Of a DNA stretch of 6,055 nt, positions 1-5,297 are shown one piece after another. The translations under genes and the position numbers were made by a program. Where the stretch lies: assembly GCA_039798005.1 (NCBI GenBank), contig JBDKGV010000212.1, forward strand, positions 1-6,055, written 5' to 3'. The stretch's first letter is position 1, and every line of letters begins with the position of its first letter. Source of the stretch: JBDKGV01 sp039798005 (GTDB lineage Bacteria; Fibrobacterota; Fibrobacteria; UBA5070). The notes beneath the pieces are model-generated. The model ran no database searches, had not been told where the DNA came from, and saw only the letters and a program-made list of their open reading frames with translations.

Positions 1-500
1 CCGGCGAACTCGCCGTAGCGCTCGAACTTCACGGTATCGAAGTAGACGCCATCCTCGGTGCGGTAGGCAAAGCCTCGCTCCTCCAAGGACTGCACCAGTG
101 CGATCTGCTCGGCGATGTAGCCCGTGGCGCGTGGCCAAGCCTTGGGCTCGCGGATGTTGAGCTTTTTCCAGTCGGCCCAGAAGACCTGGGTGTAGTGCTC
201 CGCGATCTCCCAGACGGTGCGGCCCTCGCGAGCCGCGCCCTTCTCCATCTTGTCATCGCCCTCATCGGCGTCGGACGTGAGGTGCCCGACATCGGTGATG
301 TTGACCACATGGTTCACATCGTACCCGGCGTAATCGAGGGTCCTGCGAAGGAAGTCCTCGTTCACGTAGGTGCGAAGGTTCCCGATATGGGCATAGTGGT
401 ACACGGTGGGGCCGCAGCAATACATGCCGACCTTGCCGGGAACCAGAGGCTTGAACTCCTGGAGCTTGCGCCCCTTGGTGTTATGGAGAAGAATCTTCAC
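1..500 (-). CDS. cysS: Cysteinyl-tRNA synthetase, N-terminal part (partial)
   Basis: Class I aminoacyl-tRNA synthetase that charges tRNA-Cys with cysteine in the cytoplasm. The window holds the first 166 codons (the E. coli enzyme has about 461); the rest lies beyond the left edge. The conserved CGPTVY block is at residues 29-34, with Cys29 equivalent to the first zinc ligand that selects cysteine (E. coli Cys28). The adenylate-binding signature follows as HIGN at 38-41, a variant of HIGH known in this family. NITDVG, about 20 residues further on, and a D/E-rich DADEGDDKM stretch are also typical. The start is GTG at 500-498: it gives the family's usual short N-terminus (VKILLHNT) and lies 8 nt after the purM stop. 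The Shine-Dalgarno GGAGG (517-513) overlaps the purM end and is 12 nt from the GTG, longer than usual unless the intervening hairpin folds. It is probably cotranscribed with purM. Family assignment is very secure. Confidence 0.97.
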   Translation of the reverse strand, partial: MKILLHNTKGRKLQEFKPLVPGKVGMYCCGPTVYHYAHIGNLRTYVNEDFLRRTLDYAGYDVNHVVNITDVGHLTSDADEGDDKMEKGAAREGRTVWEIAEHYTQVFWADWKKLNIREPKAWPRATGYIAEQIALVQSLEERGFAYRTEDGVYFDTVKFERYGEFA

Positions 501-501
501 G

Positions 502-517
502 GGAGGTCTTATCCTCC
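502..517 (-). promoter_or_regulatory. Hairpin enclosing the cysS Shine-Dalgarno and the purM stop
   Basis: On the minus-strand transcript GGAGG (517-513) can pair perfectly with CCUCC (506-502), leaving a 6-nt loop AUAAGA (512-507) that contains the purM UAA stop. The 5' arm is the only Shine-Dalgarno-like sequence for cysS and the 3' arm ends 2 nt before the GTG start. Folding would hide the ribosome site, and a ribosome terminating on purM would open it. The pairing is seen in the sequence; coupling is inference. The stem is only 5 bp, so it may be weak. Confidence 0.45.
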
Positions 518-1534
518 GACGAGCTGGACACCCTTGGCGCCGGGGACGATCTCGCCCACGCGCACCACGGCTTCCCCGGCGGCCTTGAGCTCGGCTTCCA
601 CCGAGTCGGCCACATCCGGTGAGACGACCACGAGCATTCCAATGCCCATGTTGAAGGCGCGATCCATCTCTTCGCGGGTCACGTTGCCCAAGCGCTGGAT
701 GTGCGCAAACAAGGCCGGCACTTCCCAAGCGTCGCGGTTGATCTTGGCGTCGCAGGTTTCCGGCAGGATGCGGGGGATGTTGCCCTGGAAGCCGCCGCCG
801 GTCAGATGCACCAAGCCGTTGATGACCTTCTTCTCGATCAGGGGCATGAGCGGCTTGAGGTAGCTCTTGTGCGGGGCCATCAATGCGGCACCGATCGGGC
901 CGTCGATCCCCTCGAGGGTATCTTCCAGCTTGAGGCCGGCGATGTCGAAGTAGACCTTGCGCGCCAAGGTGTAGCCGTTGGTGTGCAGGCCGCTGGAGGG
1001 CAGACCCAGGATCACGTCGCCAGGACGCACCTTGGAGCCGTCGATGAGATTTTCCTTCTCGACCACGCCCACGATGAAGCCGGCCAAGTCGTACTCGTCA
1101 TCGGTGTAGAAGCCCGGCATCTCGGCGGTCTCGCCGCCCAAAAGCGCCGCACCGGCCTCGCGGCAGGCCTTGGCCAAGCCTTCGACGATGCCTTCGACCA
1201 CGCCATCCTTGAGCTTGCCGGTGGCGATGTAGTCGAAGAAGAACAGGGGCTTGGCGCCCTGCACGAGGATGTCGTTGACCGAGTGGTTCACGATGTCCTG
1301 GCCCACGGAGGTGTGGATGCCGCTCATGAACGCCAGCTTGAGCTTGGTGCCCACGCCGTCGCAGGAGCTCACCAGCACCGGGTCCTTGCCCAATCCTGCG
1401 GCCGAGAAGCAGCCTCCGAAGGATCCGAAGGCGCCCAGGACGCGAGGTCCGAAGGTGCTCTTGACCGCTTCGGCGATGTTGTTCTTGACCTTGTCGGAGC
1501 GCTCGATCGAGACCCCTGCCGTGGCGTAATCCAT
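509..1534 (-). CDS. purM: Phosphoribosylformylglycinamidine cyclo-ligase (AIR synthetase)
   Basis: Fifth step of de novo purine synthesis: ATP-dependent ring closure of FGAM to 5-aminoimidazole ribonucleotide (AIR) in the cytoplasm. At 341 aa it is full length (E. coli 345 aa). Signatures in order are DGVGTK (59-64), NHSVNDILVQGA (83-94), GGETAEMPG (133-141), GLPSSGLHTNGYTLAR (177-192), HLTGGGFQGNIPR (243-255) and FNMGIGM (294-300). These are the ATP- and substrate-binding blocks of the PurM/SelD/ThiL superfamily, in the PurM-specific form. The ATG at 1534-1532 has a good Shine-Dalgarno (GAGGGAG, about 4 nt upstream). cysS follows after 8 nt, so the two probably form an operon. Upstream, a terminator hairpin ends only about 20 nt before the start, leaving little room for a separate promoter downstream of it. 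No other purine gene is in the window. No anomaly in the protein. Confidence 0.98.
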   Translation of the reverse strand: MDYATAGVSIERSDKVKNNIAEAVKSTFGPRVLGAFGSFGGCFSAAGLGKDPVLVSSCDGVGTKLKLAFMSGIHTSVGQDIVNHSVNDILVQGAKPLFFFDYIATGKLKDGVVEGIVEGLAKACREAGAALLGGETAEMPGFYTDDEYDLAGFIVGVVEKENLIDGSKVRPGDVILGLPSSGLHTNGYTLARKVYFDIAGLKLEDTLEGIDGPIGAALMAPHKSYLKPLMPLIEKKVINGLVHLTGGGFQGNIPRILPETCDAKINRDAWEVPALFAHIQRLGNVTREEMDRAFNMGIGMLVVVSPDVADSVEAELKAAGEAVVRVGEIVPGAKGVQLVGG

Positions 1535-1552
1535 GACTCTCCCTCAGAAGTG

Positions 1553-1579
1553 AAAAGGCCTCCCGCACCGCGGAAGGCC
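1553..1579 (-). terminator. Intrinsic terminator after the outer-membrane gene
   Basis: Read on the minus strand, a 10-bp stem (1579-1570 with 1566-1557) with one internal A/C mismatch and a 3-nt GGT loop is followed directly by TTTT (1556-1553). The stem is GC-rich (GGCCTTCCGC against GCGGGAGGCC). It lies 52 nt past the stop of the outer-membrane gene, as expected for its terminator. On the plus strand the stem is followed by AACC, so it should work in one direction only. It also sits in the 5' leader region of purM, where it could act as an attenuator. Confidence 0.75.
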
Positions 1580-1582
1580 AAC

Positions 1583-1590
1583 CAAAGATA
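1583..1590 (-). promoter_or_regulatory. purM: Candidate purM promoter -7 element (TATCTTTG)
   Basis: The minus strand carries TATCTTTG, an exact match to TAnnTTTG, the -7 element known from Bacteroidetes promoters. A transcript from it would begin near 1576, inside the 5' arm of the terminator hairpin, so this RNA would lack the full stem and escape termination. No matching TTTG -33 element and no good sigma-70 -35 box is visible upstream. The call rests on this single short motif and on purM needing a promoter. Confidence 0.25.
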
Positions 1591-1631
1591 ACCATTCTCA
1601 ACCAGCAGCGCCATACGGCCCTGCAAGGATG

Positions 1632-2612
1632 CTACCGAAGGCGATAGGCCGAGGCGATATTGGCCTCTTGAAGATCCTGCCGGCGCATGGTCGCGCGGTC
1701 GGCGTCCTTTTCCGCCATCGAGGCGAAGGTCCAGCGCAGGTCGGCGCGCACGAACACGCCGGACAGGTCGATGCGATAGCTGCGAGTGGGTGTGATGTAG
1801 ATCTTCTTGGGTTGGCCGCTTTCGTCGGTCTCGATCTTCTGGATGTCGGTCGTCATCTCGTAGCAGTCGCAATCCGAGAAATAGACCTCATCGGTGAAGG
1901 CTCCACGCCAGCCTACGCTGCCTTGGAGATTCAGGCGGTCGGCGATGTTGATGCGCGCACCCAAGTAGGCGGAATAGAGGAAAAGGGCTTCGCGGTCAGC
2001 GCCATTGCGGCCGCCGGTGCCAAGGATGTACTTGGTGGTGTCTCCGACCACGAAGCCATAGACGGGCGTGGGCTGGATGAGCGACATCGAGGCGATACCT
2101 GCGCTGCCACCGATCAGGAAGTTGATCGCGCTGGTGTTCTTGAACATGGTGATGTCCATGAACGCTTCGACCGGGATCAGATCGTAATTGTAGGTGCGGA
2201 AGTAGTTGTAGGAATCCACGCCCGTCATGGTCCACTTCTTGGTCGTATCGGGTGCCGTTGCGACGAAGGAGTAGGTCGGGATGCTTCTTGCGTTTGCGGC
2301 GGCCTCGGCCGCAGTCAAGTCGCCGGAATTGACCATCTGGTAGCCGACGGACAGGCCCACATGGAAACGGTCATAAGCGGCGCCCAACGTCAAGCCTGCG
2401 TTGGGTACGACGGGAAGGAAGTCATCGTTCTTTCCCGGGATCATCGCCTTGAGGTCGTCCAGATTGTTCTGGTAGGCGCCTGCATAGAAGCCGAAGAAGG
2501 GCTGGAGATGCGCCTGGGCGTGATCTTCATCATAGGCCTGGCCAAGAGTGGCAGCACCCAGCACTGCAGCTGCGAGGACTGACAAACGGGTGCGTGATTC
2601 GCAAAGCTTCAT
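1632..2612 (-). CDS. Secreted beta-barrel-like outer-membrane protein, function unknown
   Basis: A 326-aa protein whose family I do not recognise. The start at 2612-2610 is preferred because it gives a clean Sec signal peptide: a charged N-terminus (KLCESRTR), a hydrophobic core from about residue 11 to 23, and a predicted cut after GQA at 26. A GGGAGA Shine-Dalgarno lies about 7 nt upstream. An in-frame ATG 27 codons earlier would bury that signal. The mature part has many alternating aromatic/small strand-like segments (37-50, 71-93, 164-176, 209-221, 226-236, 285-296), consistent with a small beta-barrel or porin. The last strand GVFVRADLRWTF ends in Phe like a BAM-recognised beta-signal, but a charged, helix-like tail of 30 residues follows. 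A CxC pair (Cys248, Cys250) sits in a likely loop. It is divergent to cysT and ends at an intrinsic terminator, so it appears monocistronic. Outer-membrane location is inference; a surface or periplasmic beta protein is possible. Confidence 0.8.
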   Translation of the reverse strand: MKLCESRTRLSVLAAAVLGAATLGQAYDEDHAQAHLQPFFGFYAGAYQNNLDDLKAMIPGKNDDFLPVVPNAGLTLGAAYDRFHVGLSVGYQMVNSGDLTAAEAAANARSIPTYSFVATAPDTTKKWTMTGVDSYNYFRTYNYDLIPVEAFMDITMFKNTSAINFLIGGSAGIASMSLIQPTPVYGFVVGDTTKYILGTGGRNGADREALFLYSAYLGARINIADRLNLQGSVGWRGAFTDEVYFSDCDCYEMTTDIQKIETDESGQPKKIYITPTRSYRIDLSGVFVRADLRWTFASMAEKDADRATMRRQDLQEANIASAYRLR

Positions 2613-2661
2613 GGAGGGATCTCCCAAAGAGTTCCAGGAATGGCGGACCCCCGCAATTCCA

Positions 2662-2742
2662 TGCAAGACAATAACTTGCAGAGTTTTTCGCAAGTTTGCA
2701 AGCCCAAAGTGAACCCGTCAAGAGATCGTTGCCAATCTTGCG
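2662..2742. repeat. Cluster of five TGCAAG-type half-sites in both orientations
   Basis: Copies lie at 2662-2667 (TGCAAG), 2675-2680 (CTTGCA, inverted), 2689-2694 (CGCAAG), 2697-2702 (TGCAAG) and 2737-2742 (CTTGCG, inverted). They build overlapping inverted repeats: TGCAAG-N7-CTTGCA (2662-2680), AACTTGC-N10-GCAAGTT (2673-2696) and CTTGCA-N16-TGCAAG (2675-2702). They may be operator half-sites for a dimeric regulator. If the leftward promoter is used, they would instead lie in the membrane-protein 5' UTR, where the segment at 2675-2680 can pair with any of three partners. Confidence 0.5.
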
Positions 2743-2748
2743 ACGCCC

Positions 2749-2777
2749 TTGACGAGGAAATTTATTATTCCTATAAT
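2749..2777 (+). promoter_or_regulatory. cysT: Sigma-70 promoter of the cysT-cysW operon
   Basis: TTGACG (2749-2754) matches the -35 consensus at 5 of 6 positions. TATAAT (2772-2777) is a perfect -10 box, and the spacer is exactly 17 nt and AT-rich. Transcription should begin near 2784, about 44 nt before the cysT ATG. It is the best promoter in the window, in the only conspicuously AT-rich segment. The -10 is embedded in a palindrome, which suggests that a repressor controls it. Confidence 0.85.
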
Positions 2778-2782
2778 ACAGG
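2770..2782. promoter_or_regulatory. 13-bp palindrome over the shared -10, candidate operator
   Basis: CCTATAATACAGG reads as CCT-x-TA-A-TA-x-AGG, symmetric around the A at 2776 except at the pair marked x. It covers the whole -10 box of the rightward promoter and that of the opposing leftward promoter, so a protein bound here would block both. Sulfur-assimilation genes in several phyla are controlled by Rrf2-family repressors (CymR/CysR type) that bind AT-rich dyads near promoters. Assigning this site to such a repressor is inference from gene context only. Confidence 0.45.
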
Positions 2783-2800
2783 TATGTTGAGTAGAATCAA
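2773..2800 (-). promoter_or_regulatory. Leftward sigma-70 promoter candidate for the membrane-protein gene
   Basis: On the minus strand TTGATT (2800-2795; 4 of 6 to consensus) and TATTAT (2778-2773; 5 of 6) are separated by 16 nt. The -10 occupies the same base pairs as the rightward -10. Transcription would start near 2766, giving a 5' UTR of about 154 nt that carries the inverted-repeat cluster. I found no better minus-strand promoter between 2613 and 2760. Confidence 0.5.
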
Positions 2801-2831
2801 GCAATTCCATCTCCGTAAGGCTCTGTCATGA
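2784..2831 (+). CDS. Possible 15-aa leader ORF overlapping the cysT start
   Basis: ATG at 2784 opens a 15-codon reading frame (MLSRIKQFHLRKALS) ending in TGA at 2829-2831, which overlaps the cysT ATG as ATGA. Its ATG falls on the predicted transcription start of the strong promoter, so it would be translated without a leader. The overlap would let terminating ribosomes restart on cysT. It has no Shine-Dalgarno and no cysteine or methionine run that would suggest classic attenuation. It may be chance, since cysT has its own weak ribosome site (TAAGG, 2816-2820). Confidence 0.25.
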   Translation: MLSRIKQFHLRKALS

Positions 2832-3640
2832 AGCGGCGCACGCTCCCGGGTTTTGGCCTGTCGCTGGGAGTGACGATGACTTGGCTCTCGCTTCTGGTCC
2901 TGATTCCCTTGGCTGGTTTGGCCATCAAGGCATCATCCGCCGAGGAAATCGTAGCAACCTTGACCGACGCCCGAACCCTTGCCGCCTTGCGCACCAGTCT
3001 CAGCGCCTCCTTCGCGGCTGCGGCGATCAACGCTCTTTTTGGACCTCTCATCGCTTGGACCTTGGTCCGGTACGATTTTCCCGGGCGCCGTCTGTTCGAT
3101 GCCCTGGTCGACATCCCCTTTGCCTTGCCCACCGCCGTGGCGGGCATCACCCTGACCACCCTCTATGCCACCAACGGCTGGATCGGTCGGTTTCTTGCGC
3201 CCTTGGGCATCCAGGTGAGCTACACCTGGACGGGGATCGTCGTCGCACTCACCTTCATTGGCTTTCCCTTCGTGGTGCGCACGGTCCAGCCGATCATGGA
3301 GGAGCTCCCCATGGACTTCGAGGATGCTGCCGCGTCCTTGGGAGCCTCACGCCTGCAGACCTTGAGGCTCGTGGTCCTTCCCACCCTCATGCCTGCCATC
3401 GTGGCCGGAGCCAGCATGGCCTTCGCACGCGGATTGGGGGAGTACGGTTCGGTGATCTTCATCGCAGGCAACATGCCGATGAAGACCGAGATCCTGCCGC
3501 TTGTCATCGTGGGGAAGCTTGAGCAGTTCAAGTACGCCCAAGCGGCCGTGATCGCGGTTGCGATGCTTTCGCTGTCCTTTGGCCTGTTGTTCCTTGCGAA
3601 CCGGCTTCAGGCGCGCCTGTCCCACCGGAGGTCCGCATGA
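2828..3640 (+). CDS. cysT: Sulfate/thiosulfate ABC transporter permease CysT (CysU)
   Basis: Inner-membrane permease that, paired with CysW, forms the channel of the CysTWA sulfate/thiosulfate importer. At 270 aa it has the family length (E. coli CysU 277). Hydrophobic segments lie at about 11-34, 58-80, 97-114, 134-151, 186-200 and 238-257. The cytoplasmic EAA loop that contacts the ATPase is E165-P185, with the core G172-A-S followed by LRLVVLP. CysT-specific blocks are DIPFALPTAVAGITL (95-109) and ARGLGEYGSVIFIAGN (200-215). The ATG at 2828 gives a normal N-terminus with TAAGG 7 nt upstream. It is the first gene of the operon, behind a consensus promoter, and overlaps cysW by 4 nt (ATGA). 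No binding protein gene (cysP or sbp) precedes it. The related molybdate permease ModB is shorter and normally single, whereas the CysT/CysW pair here supports sulfate. Confidence 0.93.
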   Translation: MKRRTLPGFGLSLGVTMTWLSLLVLIPLAGLAIKASSAEEIVATLTDARTLAALRTSLSASFAAAAINALFGPLIAWTLVRYDFPGRRLFDALVDIPFALPTAVAGITLTTLYATNGWIGRFLAPLGIQVSYTWTGIVVALTFIGFPFVVRTVQPIMEELPMDFEDAAASLGASRLQTLRLVVLPTLMPAIVAGASMAFARGLGEYGSVIFIAGNMPMKTEILPLVIVGKLEQFKYAQAAVIAVAMLSLSFGLLFLANRLQARLSHRRSA

Positions 3641-4467
3641 GCACCCACAACCGCCATGATCCGGCATGGCTCCGGGGCCTTCTGATCGCCACGACCGTCG
3701 GTTTTCTTTCGCTTGTGGTGATCGTGCCGCTGGCATCGGTCTTTGTCAACGCCTTCGCCGATGGCATCGGGGTGTGGTGGGAGATCGTCTCCCATCCCGA
3801 TACCGTCTCGGCGCTTGAACTGACTCTCCTGTGCGCCGTGGTGGCCGTGCCTGTGAATGCCATCGGTGGCTTTGCGGCGGCTTGGCTTCTGACCCGCTTT
3901 TCCTTCAAGGGGCGCACGCTCATCCTTTCGCTTCTGGACCTTCCGATCTCGGTCAGTCCGGTGATCGCGGGAATGGTCTTCGTCCTCCTGTTCGGAGCCC
4001 AAGGCTGGTTCGGACCTTGGCTTCTGGAGCACGATGTGCGCTTGATCTTCTCTCCGCCCGGGCTTGTGTTGGCGACGGCGTTCGTGACCTTCCCCTTCGT
4101 GGCACGCGAGCTGATCCCGGTCATGGAGGAGCTGGGCGTCTCGTCCGAGGAGGCGGCTTCGATGCTGGGGGCGAACGGATGGCAGATCCTGTGGCGGGTC
4201 ACCCTTCCGGCGGCGAAATGGGGGCTCCTCTACGGCTTGATCCTGTGCAATGCCCGCGCGATGGGCGAGTTCGGTGCCGTCTCTGTCGTGTCGGGCCACA
4301 TCTCCGGGGAGACCAACACGCTGCCTCTGCACGCCGAGATCCTCTACAACGAATACGATTTCACCGGTGCCTTCGCCGTGGCCTCGCTTCTTACGCTTTT
4401 GGCAGGCGTCACCGTCGCACTCAAGACCTGGATGGAGCGCAAGGGCGGAATCTCGCGCCGTCATTGA
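3637..4467 (+). CDS. cysW: Sulfate/thiosulfate ABC transporter permease CysW
   Basis: Second membrane subunit of the sulfate/thiosulfate importer, partner of CysT in the inner membrane. It has 276 aa (E. coli CysW 291). Hydrophobic segments lie at about 12-40, 59-85, 97-120, 141-157, 195-207 and 243-262. The EAA loop runs from E171 to P191 (EEAASMLGA followed by WRVTLP), and DLPISVSPVIAGMVFVLLFG (101-120) matches the family's central helix. The long block ARAMGEFGAVSVVSG (206-220) plus NTLPLHAEILYNEY (227-240) separates CysW from CysT. The start overlaps the cysT stop as ATGA, with GGAGG (3627-3631) 5 nt upstream, so translation is coupled. The usual next gene, the ATPase cysA, is missing; an alpha/beta hydrolase follows instead after 26 nt. 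No internal defect is visible, so the gene looks functional. Confidence 0.94.
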   Translation: MSTHNRHDPAWLRGLLIATTVGFLSLVVIVPLASVFVNAFADGIGVWWEIVSHPDTVSALELTLLCAVVAVPVNAIGGFAAAWLLTRFSFKGRTLILSLLDLPISVSPVIAGMVFVLLFGAQGWFGPWLLEHDVRLIFSPPGLVLATAFVTFPFVARELIPVMEELGVSSEEAASMLGANGWQILWRVTLPAAKWGLLYGLILCNARAMGEFGAVSVVSGHISGETNTLPLHAEILYNEYDFTGAFAVASLLTLLAGVTVALKTWMERKGGISRRH

Positions 4468-4472
4468 CTTGG

Positions 4473-4493
4473 GGCAAGGTTAGCTTTCTTGCC
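4473..4493 (+). repeat. Perfect inverted repeat abutting the hydrolase start codon
   Basis: GGCAAG (4473-4478) and CTTGCC (4488-4493) are perfect inverted copies separated by 9 nt, and the second arm touches the ATG at 4494. The first arm overlaps AAGG, the only Shine-Dalgarno-like string for the gene, which is otherwise 14 nt from the ATG. No T-tract follows, so it is not a standard terminator for cysW. It may modulate hydrolase translation. Confidence 0.45.
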
Positions 4494-5297
4494 ATGATTC
4501 TTGAACTCGACGGGCAGAGCTTCGGCTACGACGACCAAGGCAAGGGCAGGCCCCTGCTTCTCCTGCATGGCTTCCCTTACCAGCGCGGCTTTTGGGCACC
4601 GCAACTGGGGAGGCTGCAGGCGCGCACCATCGCCGTGGATCTGCCGGGATTCGGCGAGTCTTCCGATCTGCTTGGCCCCGCCCGACTGGAAAGCTTCGTG
4701 GATGCCCTGCGTGGCTTCTGCAGCGCCCTCGGCATCGAACGCCCTGCGGTTGCCGGGCATTCCTTCGGGGGGTACATCGCCTTGGCGTGGGCCCGGATGC
4801 ACCGGCATGAGTTGAGCGGCCTCGCCTTGGTCGGCTCCCGCGCGACCGCGGATTCCAAGGACGGGGCGATCGGACGCATCAATCTTGCCATGCGGCTGGA
4901 GGGGGGCGAAGCTCCGGAGGGGATCGTCGAAGGGATGCCTGCGAGGATGCTTTGCAAGCACCGCAACACAAGCGAAGGGCAGCGCATGGTCCGGGCGCTG
5001 ATGGAGCCGTTGCGCTCCAAAGGGATTGCCACCGCCTCGCGCGCCATGGCGGCGCGCCCCGATTCCAGTGGCGCCTTGGCCGAAATGGATCTGCCTGCCT
5101 TGGTGCTTGCCGGGGAGGCCGACCAGTTGATTCCGCTGGAGGAATCCGGCATCATGGCTGCCGCCCTGCCGCAGGGGCGTCTGGTCGTGCCGGAGGGAAC
5201 GGGGCACTTCGTTTCCCGCGAGGCGGTCAAGCCAAGCAACGCCGCACTGGACGAGTGGCTGATACGGATCGGAAAGGATGATGATGCAGGAAGATGA
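4494..5297 (+). CDS. Alpha/beta-fold hydrolase
   Basis: A 267-aa cytoplasmic enzyme of the alpha/beta hydrolase superfamily; there is no signal peptide. The oxyanion-hole motif HGF is at 25-27, the nucleophile elbow GHSFGG at 89-93 puts Ser90 at the active site, Asp210 (AGEAD) is the likely acid, and His238 (GTGHF) completes the triad. VDLPGFGES (48-56) is also typical. A cap region of about 80 residues (roughly 118-197) separates the elbow from the acid and would set substrate choice. Esterases, lactonases, MenH-like and BioH-like enzymes share this layout, so I cannot name the substrate. The frame extends upstream, but ATG 4494 is chosen because it starts just before the first strand and follows the cysW stop by 26 nt. 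The Shine-Dalgarno is poor (AAGG, 14 nt away, inside an inverted repeat). It is probably cotranscribed with cysTW, although a role in sulfur uptake is not implied. Confidence 0.9.
   Translation: MILELDGQSFGYDDQGKGRPLLLLHGFPYQRGFWAPQLGRLQARTIAVDLPGFGESSDLLGPARLESFVDALRGFCSALGIERPAVAGHSFGGYIALAWARMHRHELSGLALVGSRATADSKDGAIGRINLAMRLEGGEAPEGIVEGMPARMLCKHRNTSEGQRMVRALMEPLRSKGIATASRAMAARPDSSGALAEMDLPALVLAGEADQLIPLEESGIMAAALPQGRLVVPEGTGHFVSREAVKPSNAALDEWLIRIGKDDDAGR

Noticed and set aside
701..1591. Plus-strand open frame of 296 codons across purM
   Set aside because: It lies antisense to an unmistakable full-length purM. The product is rich in Ala, Gly, His and Asp with no domain signature.
1629..2582. 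Plus-strand open frame of 317 codons opposite the membrane-protein gene
   Set aside because: The minus frame has a signal peptide, a Shine-Dalgarno, strand-patterned sequence and a terminator. The plus frame has no recognisable motif and its composition is that of a complement of a GC-rich gene.
2640..2831. 63-codon plus frame across the divergent intergenic region
   Set aside because: It runs through the promoter and palindrome and has no ribosome site. Only its last 15 codons lie downstream of the predicted transcription start.
3528..4464. Two long minus-strand open frames opposite cysT/cysW
   Set aside because: Their products are low-complexity, rich in Arg, Gln, His and Ser, as expected from the complement of hydrophobic permease codons. 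The plus strand encodes conserved permeases.
3831..4493. Upstream extension of the hydrolase frame through cysW
   Set aside because: That part is an out-of-frame reading of cysW. The hydrolase fold begins at the ATG at 4494.
4468..4493. Terminator or new promoter between cysW and the hydrolase
   Set aside because: The inverted repeat has no T-tract, and TTGACT at 4464 has no acceptable -10 at 16-18 nt.
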